NCBI RefSeq assembly: GCF_000375425.1
Contig: NZ_AQXG01000014.1
Coordinates: 1 to 64,000, forward strand
Direction: 5' to 3'
Origin: Gracilimonas tropica DSM 19535
Lineage (GTDB): Bacteria; Bacteroidota; Rhodothermia; Balneolales; Balneolaceae
DNA length: 64,000 nucleotides
The first letter of the stretch is position 1. Each line of letters starts with the position of its first letter. The position numbers and the translations under genes are program-made. The notes below the pieces were generated by a model, which made no database searches, had not been told where the DNA came from, and was given only the letters and a program-made list of their open reading frames with translations. Positions 8,147-17,124 of the stretch are shown here, piece by piece.

Positions 8147-10669
8147 ATGTCTGAAGATCTAAAAACGGCTCAAAAAAACTCGAAAAACAAAAAAGAGAGC
8201 AGGCCCGCTTCTATGCAGAAGGCTTGCAAAAAAATAGCGCCCTTATGGTCACTGGAAAATTTCGTGGCGGTAAATCCTTACCTGGGATTTGCAGAAACCC
8301 CTTTTAAAGACGCGGCTCACCGGCTGTCTCAACTGGGCAATATCGAAATGACGCTGCCTGTTTCCTTCTATCAAAATGCCATCCGAAATGGAGATATCGA
8401 AGACAGAGATCTGGAAAAAGCCATTACAGATGATCCGGATACCGGCTTCCAAACCCTTGGTAAATTTCTCCAAGCTCTTGATGAAATGGAGCCTGCTGTG
8501 GAACCCTCTCCAACGGTAGACCTGGTGATGGATGTGGCGGCTGAAGTAACGGGTAAAAACTGGAGTTCACTTTTCGTGGATTGCATGACTTCATGGGCCG
8601 CGGCCTACTTCGATGAGGGACAGGCTTTATGGATGACAACCGACAATCATTCGGATATTTTCACAGCTTGGCGGGTTGAAGCAGAGATGGACCCGACACC
8701 CGAAATAATGGGGCTGAAAGGGTTCCGATCACATATCCAAAAGCTGCCGGATGATCCCATAAAGGCGGCATTGCACAGTTTGGATGTCCTGAAAGTACCG
8801 GAAGAATCACTGGAGTTTTATCTACATGGTTTATTGCTCAGAATTGGCGGCTGGTCATCGTATGTGGCACGGTTTGACTGGGATGCGAATCTGGAAGGGA
8901 AAGAAGCCAATCACCTGCAATTATTCCTCTGCAATTTGATCTGCTGGGAAGCGGCATTGTACCAATCACTCGAAAGCATCAACCTGAAAAACCTCTGGGA
9001 GAAAGCAAAAGGAAAGTTAAACGAGCTTCAGCAGCAAGAGCGTCCGGAACGCCATCAGCAGATCAAACTGATCCTGCAACAAGCTTTTGATAATGCCTGT
9101 GAACGTTCCCTAATTGAACGATTCAGGCAAAAGCCCCAACAAGAGCATATCAGGCAAAAAGAAAGAGCGGATGTTCAGGCGATCTTCTGCATCGATGTTC
9201 GGTCAGAAGTATTCCGAAGAAATTTTGAAATGACCTCCCCAACTGTAGAAACCATCGGTTTTGCTGGATTCTTTGGCTTTCCGATCTCATTTCAACCCAT
9301 CGGACATGGAGAAGGACAACCCCAATGCCCGGTTCTCATATCGCCCGGCCCAAAGGTTAAAGAATCCATGGAGGATTCCCGCGAATACGAGCAAGCGGTA
9401 TCGGCAAGAAAACTCAGGCGACAACTTATGAAAGCGTGGAAATCCTTTAAGCTGGGAGCTATTGCCTGCTTCAGCTTTATGGGCCCGGTAGGTTTGGCGT
9501 ATCTATTCAAGATGTTTACGGATGCTTTCGGAATATCGAGGCCGGTAAAAAATCCCGACCGGGCAGGATTCACGAAGCAGCAGTTCGAGCGCCGGGATGT
9601 ACTTTTAAGCACAGAGCATGATGAAACCGGCTCATCCGGAATCCCGATGAAAGAGCAGGTTGAAATGGCTAAAGGAGCACTAAAAGCCATGTCTCTGACG
9701 GATAACTTTGCACGGATTGTACTGATCGCCGGGCATGGCTCCAACACCGTCAATAATCCCCATGCATCAGGGCTCGATTGCGGAGCTTGTGGCGGACGAA
9801 CCGGGGAAGCCAATGCAAAAGTTGCCGCCAGGATCCTCAATGATCCCGAAGTTCGAGGTCATCTCAAGCACGAAGGCATTCGCATTCCGGATGATACGCT
9901 CTTCATTGCTGCTCTCCACGATACCACCACAGATCAGGTGACGCTTTTTAATACGAACCAGATTGATAAAACTCATCAGCATGACCTTGAAAACCTGAAA
10001 ACGTGGTTAAAGGAAGCAGGTCGCGCAACACGAACTGAAAGAGCGTCCCGGTTCAAAATAAATAAAGACGAAGATGTGGAAAAAGCCATCTTTAGGCGCA
10101 GTAAAGACTGGTCGCAAGTCCGCCCTGAATGGGGACTGGCCGGATGTAACGCATTCATAGTAGCGCCCCGCGAACGCACTGCAAATATTGACCTGGGGGG
10201 AAAGTCTTTCCTTCATAATTACGACTGGAAGCAGGACGAAGACTTCAGCGTGCTGGAGCTGATCATGACGGCCCCGATGGTAGTCACCAGCTGGATCAAC
10301 CTGCAGTATTACGCTTCCACAGTAGATAATAAAACTTTCGGTTCCGGCAACAAGACCTTGCATAATGTCACCGGTGGAATTGGAGTTTTGGAAGGATATG
10401 GCGGGGATCTGCGAACCGGTTTGCCCTGGCAGTCGGTGCATGATGGAGATCGGTACCAACATCTTCCGCAGCGGCTTAATGTTGTGATCGAAGCCCCGAT
10501 CCATGCGATGAATGCCATCCTCGAAAATCACCCTTCGGTTAAAAATCTGTGCGACAATGGCTGGCTCAACCTCCTTGCAATGGATGAAGATGGACAGATT
10601 CGCAAACGCTATGCAGGAGACCGTAAATGGAAAGCAGTCGAAGAATTTAAAATGGAAATGATGACTTAG
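8147..10669 (+). CDS. dabA: DabA (DUF2309/UPF0753), carbonic-anhydrase-like subunit of the DAB inorganic carbon pump
   Basis: An 840-residue cytoplasmic protein, a usual length for DUF2309. The proposed zinc site is complete: C348 and D350 in IFCIDVRSEVFRRNFE, H530 in LIAGHGSNTVNNPHASGLDC, and C545 in DCGACGG. The 15-residue spacing from H to C matches the characterised Halothiobacillus DabA as I recall it. R352 lies beside the site, as in beta-carbonic anhydrases. The family reaction is vectorial hydration of CO2 to bicarbonate, coupled to ion flow through DabB. In a heterotroph this would feed anaplerotic carboxylases and biosynthesis when CO2 is scarce or the pH is high (inference). The N-terminus is lysine-rich and probably disordered. 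I see no frameshift or missing key residue. Confidence 0.92.
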   Translation: MSEDLKTAQKNSKNKKESRPASMQKACKKIAPLWSLENFVAVNPYLGFAETPFKDAAHRLSQLGNIEMTLPVSFYQNAIRNGDIEDRDLEKAITDDPDTGFQTLGKFLQALDEMEPAVEPSPTVDLVMDVAAEVTGKNWSSLFVDCMTSWAAAYFDEGQALWMTTDNHSDIFTAWRVEAEMDPTPEIMGLKGFRSHIQKLPDDPIKAALHSLDVLKVPEESLEFYLHGLLLRIGGWSSYVARFDWDANLEGKEANHLQLFLCNLICWEAALYQSLESINLKNLWEKAKGKLNELQQQERPERHQQIKLILQQAFDNACERSLIERFRQKPQQEHIRQKERADVQAIFCIDVRSEVFRRNFEMTSPTVETIGFAGFFGFPISFQPIGHGEGQPQCPVLISPGPKVKESMEDSREYEQAVSARKLRRQLMKAWKSFKLGAIACFSFMGPVGLAYLFKMFTDAFGISRPVKNPDRAGFTKQQFERRDVLLSTEHDETGSSGIPMKEQVEMAKGALKAMSLTDNFARIVLIAGHGSNTVNNPHASGLDCGACGGRTGEANAKVAARILNDPEVRGHLKHEGIRIPDDTLFIAALHDTTTDQVTLFNTNQIDKTHQHDLENLKTWLKEAGRATRTERASRFKINKDEDVEKAIFRRSKDWSQVRPEWGLAGCNAFIVAPRERTANIDLGGKSFLHNYDWKQDEDFSVLELIMTAPMVVTSWINLQYYASTVDNKTFGSGNKTLHNVTGGIGVLEGYGGDLRTGLPWQSVHDGDRYQHLPQRLNVVIEAPIHAMNAILENHPSVKNLCDNGWLNLLAMDEDGQIRKRYAGDRKWKAVEEFKMEMMT

Positions 10670-10775
10670 CCGATCCGGCTAGCCCCATGAAAAACTGGAA
10701 AAGGGAACGCACCGTCTTGTAAAAGGCATTATCGGATGGTATAATCCAATTTCCAGTTAATAAAACCACACTCTG

Positions 10776-12512
10776 ATGAAACGCTTTCATGTCATTATCA
10801 CGCCTCTTCTATTCATCGCCCTTCTTATGCCTGCCCAACTTGTTTTGGCACAAATTGACCGGGAAGCCGGATTGCCTTTTCTCACCCGCTCTGAGGTAAT
10901 AGCTCAACGGGGAATGGTGGCTACCAGTCAACCACTCGCCACACAAGTTGGGTTGAATATTCTCAGAAATGGCGGAAACGCGATTGACGCAGCCATCGGA
11001 GCAAATGCTGCTATGGGACTCATGGAGCCTACTGGAAATGGAATAGGCGGCGACCTGTTTGCCATCATCTGGCATGAAGAAAGCGGGCAGTTGTATGCGT
11101 TAAATGCCAGCGGTCGTTCTCCACGTGGGTTATCATACGATCGATTAATAGAAATCCTGGAGGAAAAAGGAGAAGACGATATTCCACCTTACGACCTGCT
11201 CTCTGTATCGGTGCCGGGAGCCGTTGATGGCTGGTTCGAAATGCATGAACGTTTTGGCTCTGCTGAGATGAGCGATATTCTTTCAGAACCCATCCATTAT
11301 GCTGAAAACGGATTCCCTGTGAGTCAAGCTATTTCTGAAGCCTGGATACGCAGTGCCCGTTTTCTGAAAAATCAGCCGGGGGCTTTTGAAGAGACCTTTA
11401 CTATTGATGGAGAGGGACCCGAAAAGGGAGAAGTTTTCCGGAATCCCGATCTTGGAAACACGTTCCGGTTATTGGCCGAACAGGGCCGTGATGCTTTTTA
11501 CAGAGGCGAGATCGCCCGTAAGATCGATGCCTGGATGAAAGAAAATAACGGATATTTACGATATGAAGATTTCGATCAACACCATTCTGAGTGGGTCGAG
11601 CCACAGACCGTAAATTATCGCGGCTATGATGTGTATCAGGTAGGCGGAAATGTTCAGGGAACGGCCGTACTGCAAATGCTGAATATACTGGAAGGATTTG
11701 ATCTCTCTGAAACCGGTTTTGGTACTGCCGAAACCCTTCACCTGCTGATTGAAGCTAAGAAACTGGCCTTCGAAGACCGGGCCAAACACTACACCGATTC
11801 CGACTATTATGATATTCCCTATGATGTGTTGCTGTCCAAAGAATATGCTGCCGAGCGACGTAAACTCATCGGAGATCGTGCCCGGCGGGATCTCACCACC
11901 GGCGTAGATGTACTCGAAGACGGAGATACCATCTACCTGACAACGGCAGATGAAGAAGGAAATATGGTATCTCTCATTCAAAGTAACTTCCGCGGTATGG
12001 GTACCGGTTTTGTGGTGCCAGGAACCGGATTCAGCTTTCAGAATCGTGGCGAACTTTTTTCGCTTGATCCTGATCACCCCAATGTCTATGCTCCCGGAAA
12101 ACGCCCCTTTCACACCATCATTCCCGGTTTTGTGATGAAAGACGGAAAGCCCCTCATGAGCTTTGGAAATATGGGCGGCGGATATCAACCTATTGGGCAT
12201 GTCAGCATTTTGACCAATGTGATCGACTTCGGCATGAACATCCAGGAGGCCGGTGATGCTTTTCGCTGGGAACACTCCGGATCTACCCAACCTACCGATG
12301 ATTTATCCGACAAACTCACGGATACAGGACAGGTGAGTATTGAATCGGGCGTACCTTTTTCTGTAGTTAAGGCACTCCGAAGTATGGGCCATGAGGTGCA
12401 GATCGGTGACAGCTTTTTTGGCCGCTACCAGGCCATCATGCGCGATCACGAAAAGGGCGTGTACTACGGCGCTTCAGAATCCAGAGTGGATGGCCAGGCT
12501 GCGGGGTATTAG
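10776..12512 (+). CDS. ggt: Gamma-glutamyltransferase
   Basis: A 578-residue precursor with a signal peptide (residues 1 to about 25, ending in VLAQ), so it acts in the periplasm. The family expects self-cleavage into two subunits before the nucleophilic threonine. That residue is T385 in DGDTIYLTTADEEGNMVS, which aligns with T391 of the E. coli enzyme. Other landmarks are GGNAIDAAIGANAAMGLMEP near residue 70, SFQNRGELF (GxxLNNxMxxF-like), and the glycine loop SFGNMGGGYQP. It transfers or hydrolyses the gamma-glutamyl group of glutathione and related peptides. The last codons (QAAGY, stop TAG) are repeated 2277 bases downstream, on the far side of the defence cassette, so the gene's 3' end is the target of an insertion that leaves the protein intact. 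Confidence 0.93.
   Translation: MKRFHVIITPLLFIALLMPAQLVLAQIDREAGLPFLTRSEVIAQRGMVATSQPLATQVGLNILRNGGNAIDAAIGANAAMGLMEPTGNGIGGDLFAIIWHEESGQLYALNASGRSPRGLSYDRLIEILEEKGEDDIPPYDLLSVSVPGAVDGWFEMHERFGSAEMSDILSEPIHYAENGFPVSQAISEAWIRSARFLKNQPGAFEETFTIDGEGPEKGEVFRNPDLGNTFRLLAEQGRDAFYRGEIARKIDAWMKENNGYLRYEDFDQHHSEWVEPQTVNYRGYDVYQVGGNVQGTAVLQMLNILEGFDLSETGFGTAETLHLLIEAKKLAFEDRAKHYTDSDYYDIPYDVLLSKEYAAERRKLIGDRARRDLTTGVDVLEDGDTIYLTTADEEGNMVSLIQSNFRGMGTGFVVPGTGFSFQNRGELFSLDPDHPNVYAPGKRPFHTIIPGFVMKDGKPLMSFGNMGGGYQPIGHVSILTNVIDFGMNIQEAGDAFRWEHSGSTQPTDDLSDKLTDTGQVSIESGVPFSVVKALRSMGHEVQIGDSFFGRYQAIMRDHEKGVYYGASESRVDGQAAGY
12495..12511 (+). repeat. Left 17-base direct repeat of the inserted cassette
   Basis: CAGGCTGCGGGGTATTA, lying over the last codons of ggt. 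The identical sequence recurs at 14772-14788. After one mismatch the two copies agree for two more bases. Confidence 0.85.
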
Positions 12513-12693
12513 GAAAGGTTTTGACGGGAGATGTTCTCTTAGACCTGGTGGTTGGGAACGAAGTTAAATCGACTCAACCAATTTGCTTTAACATCGAACA
12601 TGTCAAAGAAATCCGGTTTTCTTTACATATCCAACTAAACGTGTAAAGGAAAAGCTGATTTTTTAATATGTCCACCTTGGATGTAGGTAAACA

Positions 12694-13308
12694 TCACCGT
12701 TGTTTAAAGAACCGCTCTATAATTTGATAAACTCTACTGCCATTTTCATTTGGCCATCTTTCTTCCAAATTGTCTCTGAGCTTTGCCCGCTCAATTGCTA
12801 CTTCTGCATTATCAAAAAACATAGCAGCATAGCCGGAATCATTATTCTGATCGTCACCCATAAGCGGATTTAAAACTGTCTTGACATCATTACAAGACTG
12901 TAATCGATCATCAGGATCTTGGTAATGAAGTAAAAGCCAAAACTCAAAACATGGGTTGCTTACTGCTAAACCAATTCCCGCATCCATACATTCTTGTGCT
13001 GCTCTTGACAAATGAGGCTCATATTTATCCACATCTACAACCATCCAGGTTTCATCACCCTCCTGAAGCGGCTCTTTTTCTAATTCAGATTTCAGATGTT
13101 CTAAAACCTGATCAGGAGATGACCTATGTTCATCACAGGGTATAACTTTGAACTGAAAACGAATATCCTGTTCTTTGAAAATATCAAAATAGCGAGCTTC
13201 TTTACTTGTTTGACTGTCTCCTCCTTCAATACCAACAAAAATGATATTTGTATCCCGATGATGTGGAATACTACGATCAAGTGATCTTTTCTTTCTTCTG
13301 TTAAGCAT
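12694..13308 (-). CDS. rloB: RloB family protein (AbiLii-like), putative Toprim-type effector of an anti-phage pair
   Basis: A 204-residue protein of the RloB family, recognised by the N-terminal basic stretch (LNRRKKRSLDR), the FVGIEGGDSQTSKEARYFDIF strand-helix with E28, the VVDVDKYE segment with D92 and D94, and the SNPCFEFWLLLHY block at 117-129. An E followed by DxD is the layout of a Toprim-like metal site, so a nuclease activity is plausible (inference). RloB genes sit beside AAA ATPase genes in restriction-linked loci, and the pair matches the AbiL arrangement (AbiLi ATPase, AbiLii RloB). The start overlaps the end of the ATPase gene by eight bases (ATGCTTAA), so translation is probably coupled. 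The role is inferred from the family. Confidence 0.8.
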   Translation of the reverse strand: MLNRRKKRSLDRSIPHHRDTNIIFVGIEGGDSQTSKEARYFDIFKEQDIRFQFKVIPCDEHRSSPDQVLEHLKSELEKEPLQEGDETWMVVDVDKYEPHLSRAAQECMDAGIGLAVSNPCFEFWLLLHYQDPDDRLQSCNDVKTVLNPLMGDDQNNDSGYAAMFFDNAEVAIERAKLRDNLEERWPNENGSRVYQIIERFFKQR

Positions 13309-14656
13309 GTGCAGGCTCTAATACATCGTATCGGATATTTGGAATACCTCCAAAACGCCCTAATAAATAGTCTTTATCCAGTTTCTTGTCATTACGGATA
13401 TTATACTCATGCAATGACCTCAATTTTGATGCCCCAAATTTATTTTTTTCCATAAACCAAACTTCATCCCTTCGTAAAAGATCTTGGTCTAATAAATTCG
13501 TGTCATGGGTAGTAAAAATTAACTGACTTTTATTCTTCCCGGGACTGATCTCATTAAACAGATTTACCAACGTTCGGCTTAACATAGGGTGCATTCGTCG
13601 ATCAAGTTCATCAACAAATACTACTTTGGCTTCTGTTTGAACATCTGCCAACAAGGGAATTAAATGCATCAGCCTTAACGTGCCGTCAGACTCTTCTTCC
13701 ATATCGAAAGCAACCTCTTTGCCTTCTTTATCTTTATGAATGGTCTTAAGACGATACTCAACAATTTTTCCATCTTGTTTTTCATACACACGTTGCATGA
13801 TTTCTGATGAAATAAATAACCCCTGATCCTCATCCATCTCATTTAATTCTGCACTGAGTTCTTCACGAAGTTCCTCAGGGTATAAAGTTAAGTCACGTTC
13901 TACATCGATTTCTCTACTTTGGCTTTCTACCCGCTCAATACCTGTACCAACTTGTTTTAACACACGGCTAACAAATTTGGTAAAATCATCATCTTTAGTA
14001 GCTCTTAATGTGAGTTGGCGGTATTTGGAAACGGCAGGAATTACAGCCAGGTTGTTTTCAAACCAACCGGTAATTTTTTCAATTCCAGGATGGTTTTTCT
14101 CTTTTAATTCATACAAATACAACTGATTGATTCGGGTAGAGCGAGACACCATTTGAAGCAATTTGGATGTATAGTCTTCAGCTTCTAAAGATTTTCCAGT
14201 CTTAACAACTGCATGCTCATCATTGCTTACGCGTTCAAATAGCTTTCTTTCTTTTGCTCCTGGACGTTGACCATAGAGCCATTCTTCTACTACTTTTTCA
14301 TGAGTTACAGCAAATCCATAGGTATAGATTTGCTCCTCCAAATACATAATAAACTCAATAGAAGTGGGTTCGTCTCTATATTTTTTAGATAACTTAAAAG
14401 GACTAACCCGAATTCTTTGACCTGATTTTGTTCCACTAACAATCAAATCCCGAGCAAATTGAACAGCATCAATTAAGTTTGTCTTACCAGACGCATTAGC
14501 CCCATAGATAGCCCCTAACTTTAATAACTCAGCTGGCTGACTGAACTCTGTCTCCATCTTATGAGATTTATGCCCTTTAAGTCCGGAAGCAATCATCTTA
14601 AAGACGACTTCTTCTTCAATGGACTTGAAATTTTCGACTGCTACTTGAATTAACAT
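13301..14656 (-). CDS. AAA/ABC-class ATPase (RloA/AbiLi-like), partner of RloB
   Basis: A 451-residue protein of the SMC/ABC-type AAA_15/AAA_21 group common in phage defence. The N-terminus reads MLIQVAVENFKSIEEEVVF, the typical first strands. Walker A is GANASGKTN (residues about 52-60), Walker B is VVFVDELDRRMHP, and the H-loop is QLIFTTHDTNLLD. The middle is helical and variable, as expected for a sensor insertion. I chose the ATG at 14656 over the TTG at 14668, because MLIQVAVENFKS is the conserved start. In related two-gene systems (PARIS, Septu, AbiL) the ATPase senses infection and controls the partner effector; that role is inferred here. It is first in the pair, followed by rloB with an overlap. 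Composition is clearly more AT-rich than ggt or recJ. Confidence 0.85.
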   Translation of the reverse strand: MLIQVAVENFKSIEEEVVFKMIASGLKGHKSHKMETEFSQPAELLKLGAIYGANASGKTNLIDAVQFARDLIVSGTKSGQRIRVSPFKLSKKYRDEPTSIEFIMYLEEQIYTYGFAVTHEKVVEEWLYGQRPGAKERKLFERVSNDEHAVVKTGKSLEAEDYTSKLLQMVSRSTRINQLYLYELKEKNHPGIEKITGWFENNLAVIPAVSKYRQLTLRATKDDDFTKFVSRVLKQVGTGIERVESQSREIDVERDLTLYPEELREELSAELNEMDEDQGLFISSEIMQRVYEKQDGKIVEYRLKTIHKDKEGKEVAFDMEEESDGTLRLMHLIPLLADVQTEAKVVFVDELDRRMHPMLSRTLVNLFNEISPGKNKSQLIFTTHDTNLLDQDLLRRDEVWFMEKNKFGASKLRSLHEYNIRNDKKLDKDYLLGRFGGIPNIRYDVLEPAHA

Positions 14657-14771
14657 TTTAATACTCAAGGCTATTATTTGTGATTATTTCGTAAATAACG
14701 ATACTAAATATAAATTATTTATAAAAATATTGTTTATCGGGACAATCTTTTTACAAGATTATTAAAATAGT

Positions 14772-14788
14772 CAGGCTGCGGGGTATTA
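14772..14788 (+). repeat. Right 17-base direct repeat of the inserted cassette
   Basis: CAGGCTGCGGGGTATTA, identical to 12495-12511. In the ggt frame it again reads Q-A-A-G-Y followed by a stop (TAA), which probably was the original end of the gene or of the attachment site. Confidence 0.85.
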
Positions 14789-14920
14789 AGAGGATATTTT
14801 AATGGCTTTGTAGCCCTGGACCTTGAGGTCTTGTTTAATGTCCACAACCGGGTGATTGGGAAAGGAGGGACATTTTAAATCATTACAAATTAGCAAGTCG
14901 TTTACCCCAATGTTTGCACC
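14786..14920 (-). pseudogene. Possible remnant of an unknown gene beside the cassette
   Basis: Between the tRNA-Phe terminator and the right repeat, the minus strand encodes an uninterrupted peptide ending LKVQGYKAIKISS and a TAA that touches the direct repeat. The stretch DLKCPSFPNHPVV looks like real coding sequence, but no start codon fits between the terminator and this peptide. It may be the 3' end of a gene destroyed earlier, or chance. I cannot assign a family. Confidence 0.25.
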
Positions 14921-14925
14921 ATAAA

Positions 14926-14965
14926 CCAAAAAAGCCCATGCAAATCTAAGATCTACATGGGCTTT
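14926..14965 (-). terminator. Terminator of tRNA-Phe
   Basis: On the minus strand the stem AAGCCCATG / CATGGGCTT is followed by a T-run (seen on the plus strand as A residues at 14927-14933). It lies 10 bases past the 3' end of the tRNA. Confidence 0.85.
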
Positions 14966-14974
14966 ACTTGAGTG

Positions 14975-15047
<73 letters not shown>

Positions 15048-15126
15048 TTTCACAAGGACGGCAAAGATAAAAGGTTTGTAACCTACATACAATATTGAAT
15101 TCAACTTCTTTTCAAAAAAACCGGCT

Positions 15127-16830
15127 TCAGGTTACATGAATATCTTTTAAGCGCAGCTGAAGCGTCCGCCGGCCGTTCCAGTTATTCTCTTCGATCACAT
15201 ACGCTACTTTGAACGGATCTCCGGTACGCACCGCCGGCAAATATTCATGCATGTTAAAGCCAATGGTGTCAAATACACCGGATCCGTTTTGACGGATCCT
15301 CATTTTAAGATGCCCATTCCCCACAATGGTCGGCTCACCCACCACGGTCACCCCTTCCGTTATAAATACCGGGCGGAGATTTCCTGGGCCAAAAGGCTCA
15401 AACTGACTGAGCAGTTTCCAAAATTTCATGTCTACTTCATCCAGGTCGAGCTTGGCATCAACCGTGAGTTCCGGCTCAAAGGAGTTCTCGGAAAGATCCG
15501 TATAAGCCAGATCATTCATACGGCGGCGAAACTCTGTCAGGTTTCCTTCCTTGAGTGTGAGTCCGGCTGCGAACTCGTGCCCACCAAACTGCTCCAACAG
15601 ATCCTCACACTTCTTGATCGCATCATAGATATTAAATCCCTTCACGCTTCTTGCCGACCCCTTCACTTTTCCGTCCACATTACTGAGCATGATGGCCGGG
15701 CGGTGATACAGATCTACCAGTCGCGAAGCAACGATCCCGATCACTCCCAAATGCCAGTCTTCATTATATAACACAATAGTCGAAACCTCTTCCATATCAA
15801 AGTCCTCATCGATCTGAGCCATGGCTTCTTTCATGGTTTGAGAGTCCGTATCCCGGCGTTTCAGGTTCACTGATTCCAGCTCATAGGCATGCGCTTTTGC
15901 CTCGGCCAGGGTTTCTGAGATCATCAGCTTCACCGCCGTGCTGGCATCTCCCATGCGGCCCGCTGCATTGATACGAGGTCCTATGGAGAATACGATCTTG
16001 GATGTATTTACCTCTTCTTTTTTCACATTGATCAGTTCAAGAAGCGCCGCTAATCCCACCCGGGGACTCCGTTGTATCATCTGCAAGCCGGCCTTCATCA
16101 GCACTCTGTTTTCATCGATGATAGGCACGATGTCTGAAGCAATGGAGATGGCAACCAAGTCCAAAAATTTATACGACACAGACTCCGGCAGCCCCAACTT
16201 CTTGATCGTGGCCTGAATGAGCTTGTATCCAACTCCGGCCCCTGAAAGTCCGTCGAATGGATAACTGCAATCGGGGCGTTTTGGATCGAGTACAGCTACG
16301 GCATCTGGAATGGAATCGCCCACGGTATGATGATCACAAATGACCAGGTCAATGCCTTTTTCTTTGGCAACTTTGGCTTCTTCAATGGCCGTGATCCCAC
16401 AATCAACCGATACGATCAGGGAAGCCTTGATCTCCTCAGCATACTGAATCCCGTCCGGATTAATGCCATACCCTTCCTTAAAGCGATGCGGAATATAATA
16501 ATCCGCATCGACACCAAATTCTTTCAGAAAAGTATAGATACAGGAAGTTGCCGTAGTCCCGTCTACGTCGTAATCTCCGTACACGAGTACTTTCTCACTT
16601 TTGCGGATAGCCAAAGCAAGCCGCTCCGCACCGGCGTCCATATCCTTCATTAAAAAAGGATCGTGAACGTTCTCTATCTTTGGCCTGAAAAAGTATTTTG
16701 CATCATCGTATGTTTTTATGCCGCGGATAGCCAGTAAATGGGCTATTTTGGCCGGAATTCCAAGTTTGTCTGCCAGTGCAGGTACAGACTCCCCTCCCTC
16801 CGGCTGCGCGAATACCCAGCGGAATGACAT
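15127..16830 (-). CDS. recJ: Single-stranded-DNA-specific exonuclease RecJ
   Basis: A 567-residue DHH-family nuclease, the usual length. Metal-binding motifs are present: motif I YGDYDVDG with D86, D88 and D90, motif II SVDCGIT with D143, and motif III CDHHTVGD with D166, H167 and H168. The DHHA1 region contains GQFGGHEFAAG-like residues (EQFGGHEFAAGLTL), and the C-terminal domain is an OB fold with VDAKLDLDEVD and FEPFGPGN. RecJ degrades single-stranded DNA 5' to 3' in RecF-pathway recombination, base-excision and mismatch repair. It is transcribed towards tRNA-Phe, 79 bases away, and its upstream region (16831-17124) is shared with the divergent leucine dehydrogenase gene. Confidence 0.95.
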   Translation of the reverse strand: MSFRWVFAQPEGGESVPALADKLGIPAKIAHLLAIRGIKTYDDAKYFFRPKIENVHDPFLMKDMDAGAERLALAIRKSEKVLVYGDYDVDGTTATSCIYTFLKEFGVDADYYIPHRFKEGYGINPDGIQYAEEIKASLIVSVDCGITAIEEAKVAKEKGIDLVICDHHTVGDSIPDAVAVLDPKRPDCSYPFDGLSGAGVGYKLIQATIKKLGLPESVSYKFLDLVAISIASDIVPIIDENRVLMKAGLQMIQRSPRVGLAALLELINVKKEEVNTSKIVFSIGPRINAAGRMGDASTAVKLMISETLAEAKAHAYELESVNLKRRDTDSQTMKEAMAQIDEDFDMEEVSTIVLYNEDWHLGVIGIVASRLVDLYHRPAIMLSNVDGKVKGSARSVKGFNIYDAIKKCEDLLEQFGGHEFAAGLTLKEGNLTEFRRRMNDLAYTDLSENSFEPELTVDAKLDLDEVDMKFWKLLSQFEPFGPGNLRPVFITEGVTVVGEPTIVGNGHLKMRIRQNGSGVFDTIGFNMHEYLPAVRTGDPFKVAYVIEENNWNGRRTLQLRLKDIHVT

Positions 16831-17124
16831 GATTGTTTTGTGCTTTATTTTTATTCATAAAGGCGATGCGGCGGTCAAACCGGAATGCCAACGCGTTCTG
16901 CGTTTTATTGATATATAAAATAGCATTAAACTTGAGAAAATCAGCCCATTTGTCAGATAAAATAAAAAGGATTTTGGCAAGGTTCATTTTTAGAGCCTCT
17001 TGCTGCTTTTCTTACAAACTTTAGTAATCTAACGGACGGATTGGTTGAGAACCGTCAAATAAATGCCGAACTTTGGAAGCGGTTCCATTCCGAACCTCCA
17101 TGAATAAACCCTTATATTCCTGCC

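Larger units (their letters stand above)
12495..14788. mobile_element. Low-GC defence cassette inserted at the 3' end of ggt, bounded by 17-base direct repeats
   Basis: The unit between the two copies of CAGGCTGCGGGGTATTA is 2277 bases long. It holds only two genes, both on the minus strand: an AAA ATPase and a RloB-type protein. Each copy of the repeat encodes the same ggt ending (QAAGY and a stop, TAG on the left, TAA on the right), so the insertion rebuilds the gene end. Base composition drops inside: the 60 bases from 14341 hold 15 G+C, against 29 in the 60 bases from 12001 in ggt. There is no integrase, transposase or obvious terminal inverted repeat. Left of rloB there are about 180 non-coding bases, including a CTTTACA/TGTAAAG hairpin at 12621-12648. 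Insertion is inferred from the repeats and composition; the mechanism is unknown. Confidence 0.75.

Noticed and set aside
11556..12290. A 244-codon minus-strand frame opposite ggt
   Set aside because: It is antisense to the catalytic half of gamma-glutamyltransferase and resembles no family.
12512..12693. Terminal inverted repeats of a transposon at the cassette ends
   Set aside because: Both cassette ends contain CGGGA within 60 bases of the direct repeat, but the surrounding bases do not match in inverted order.
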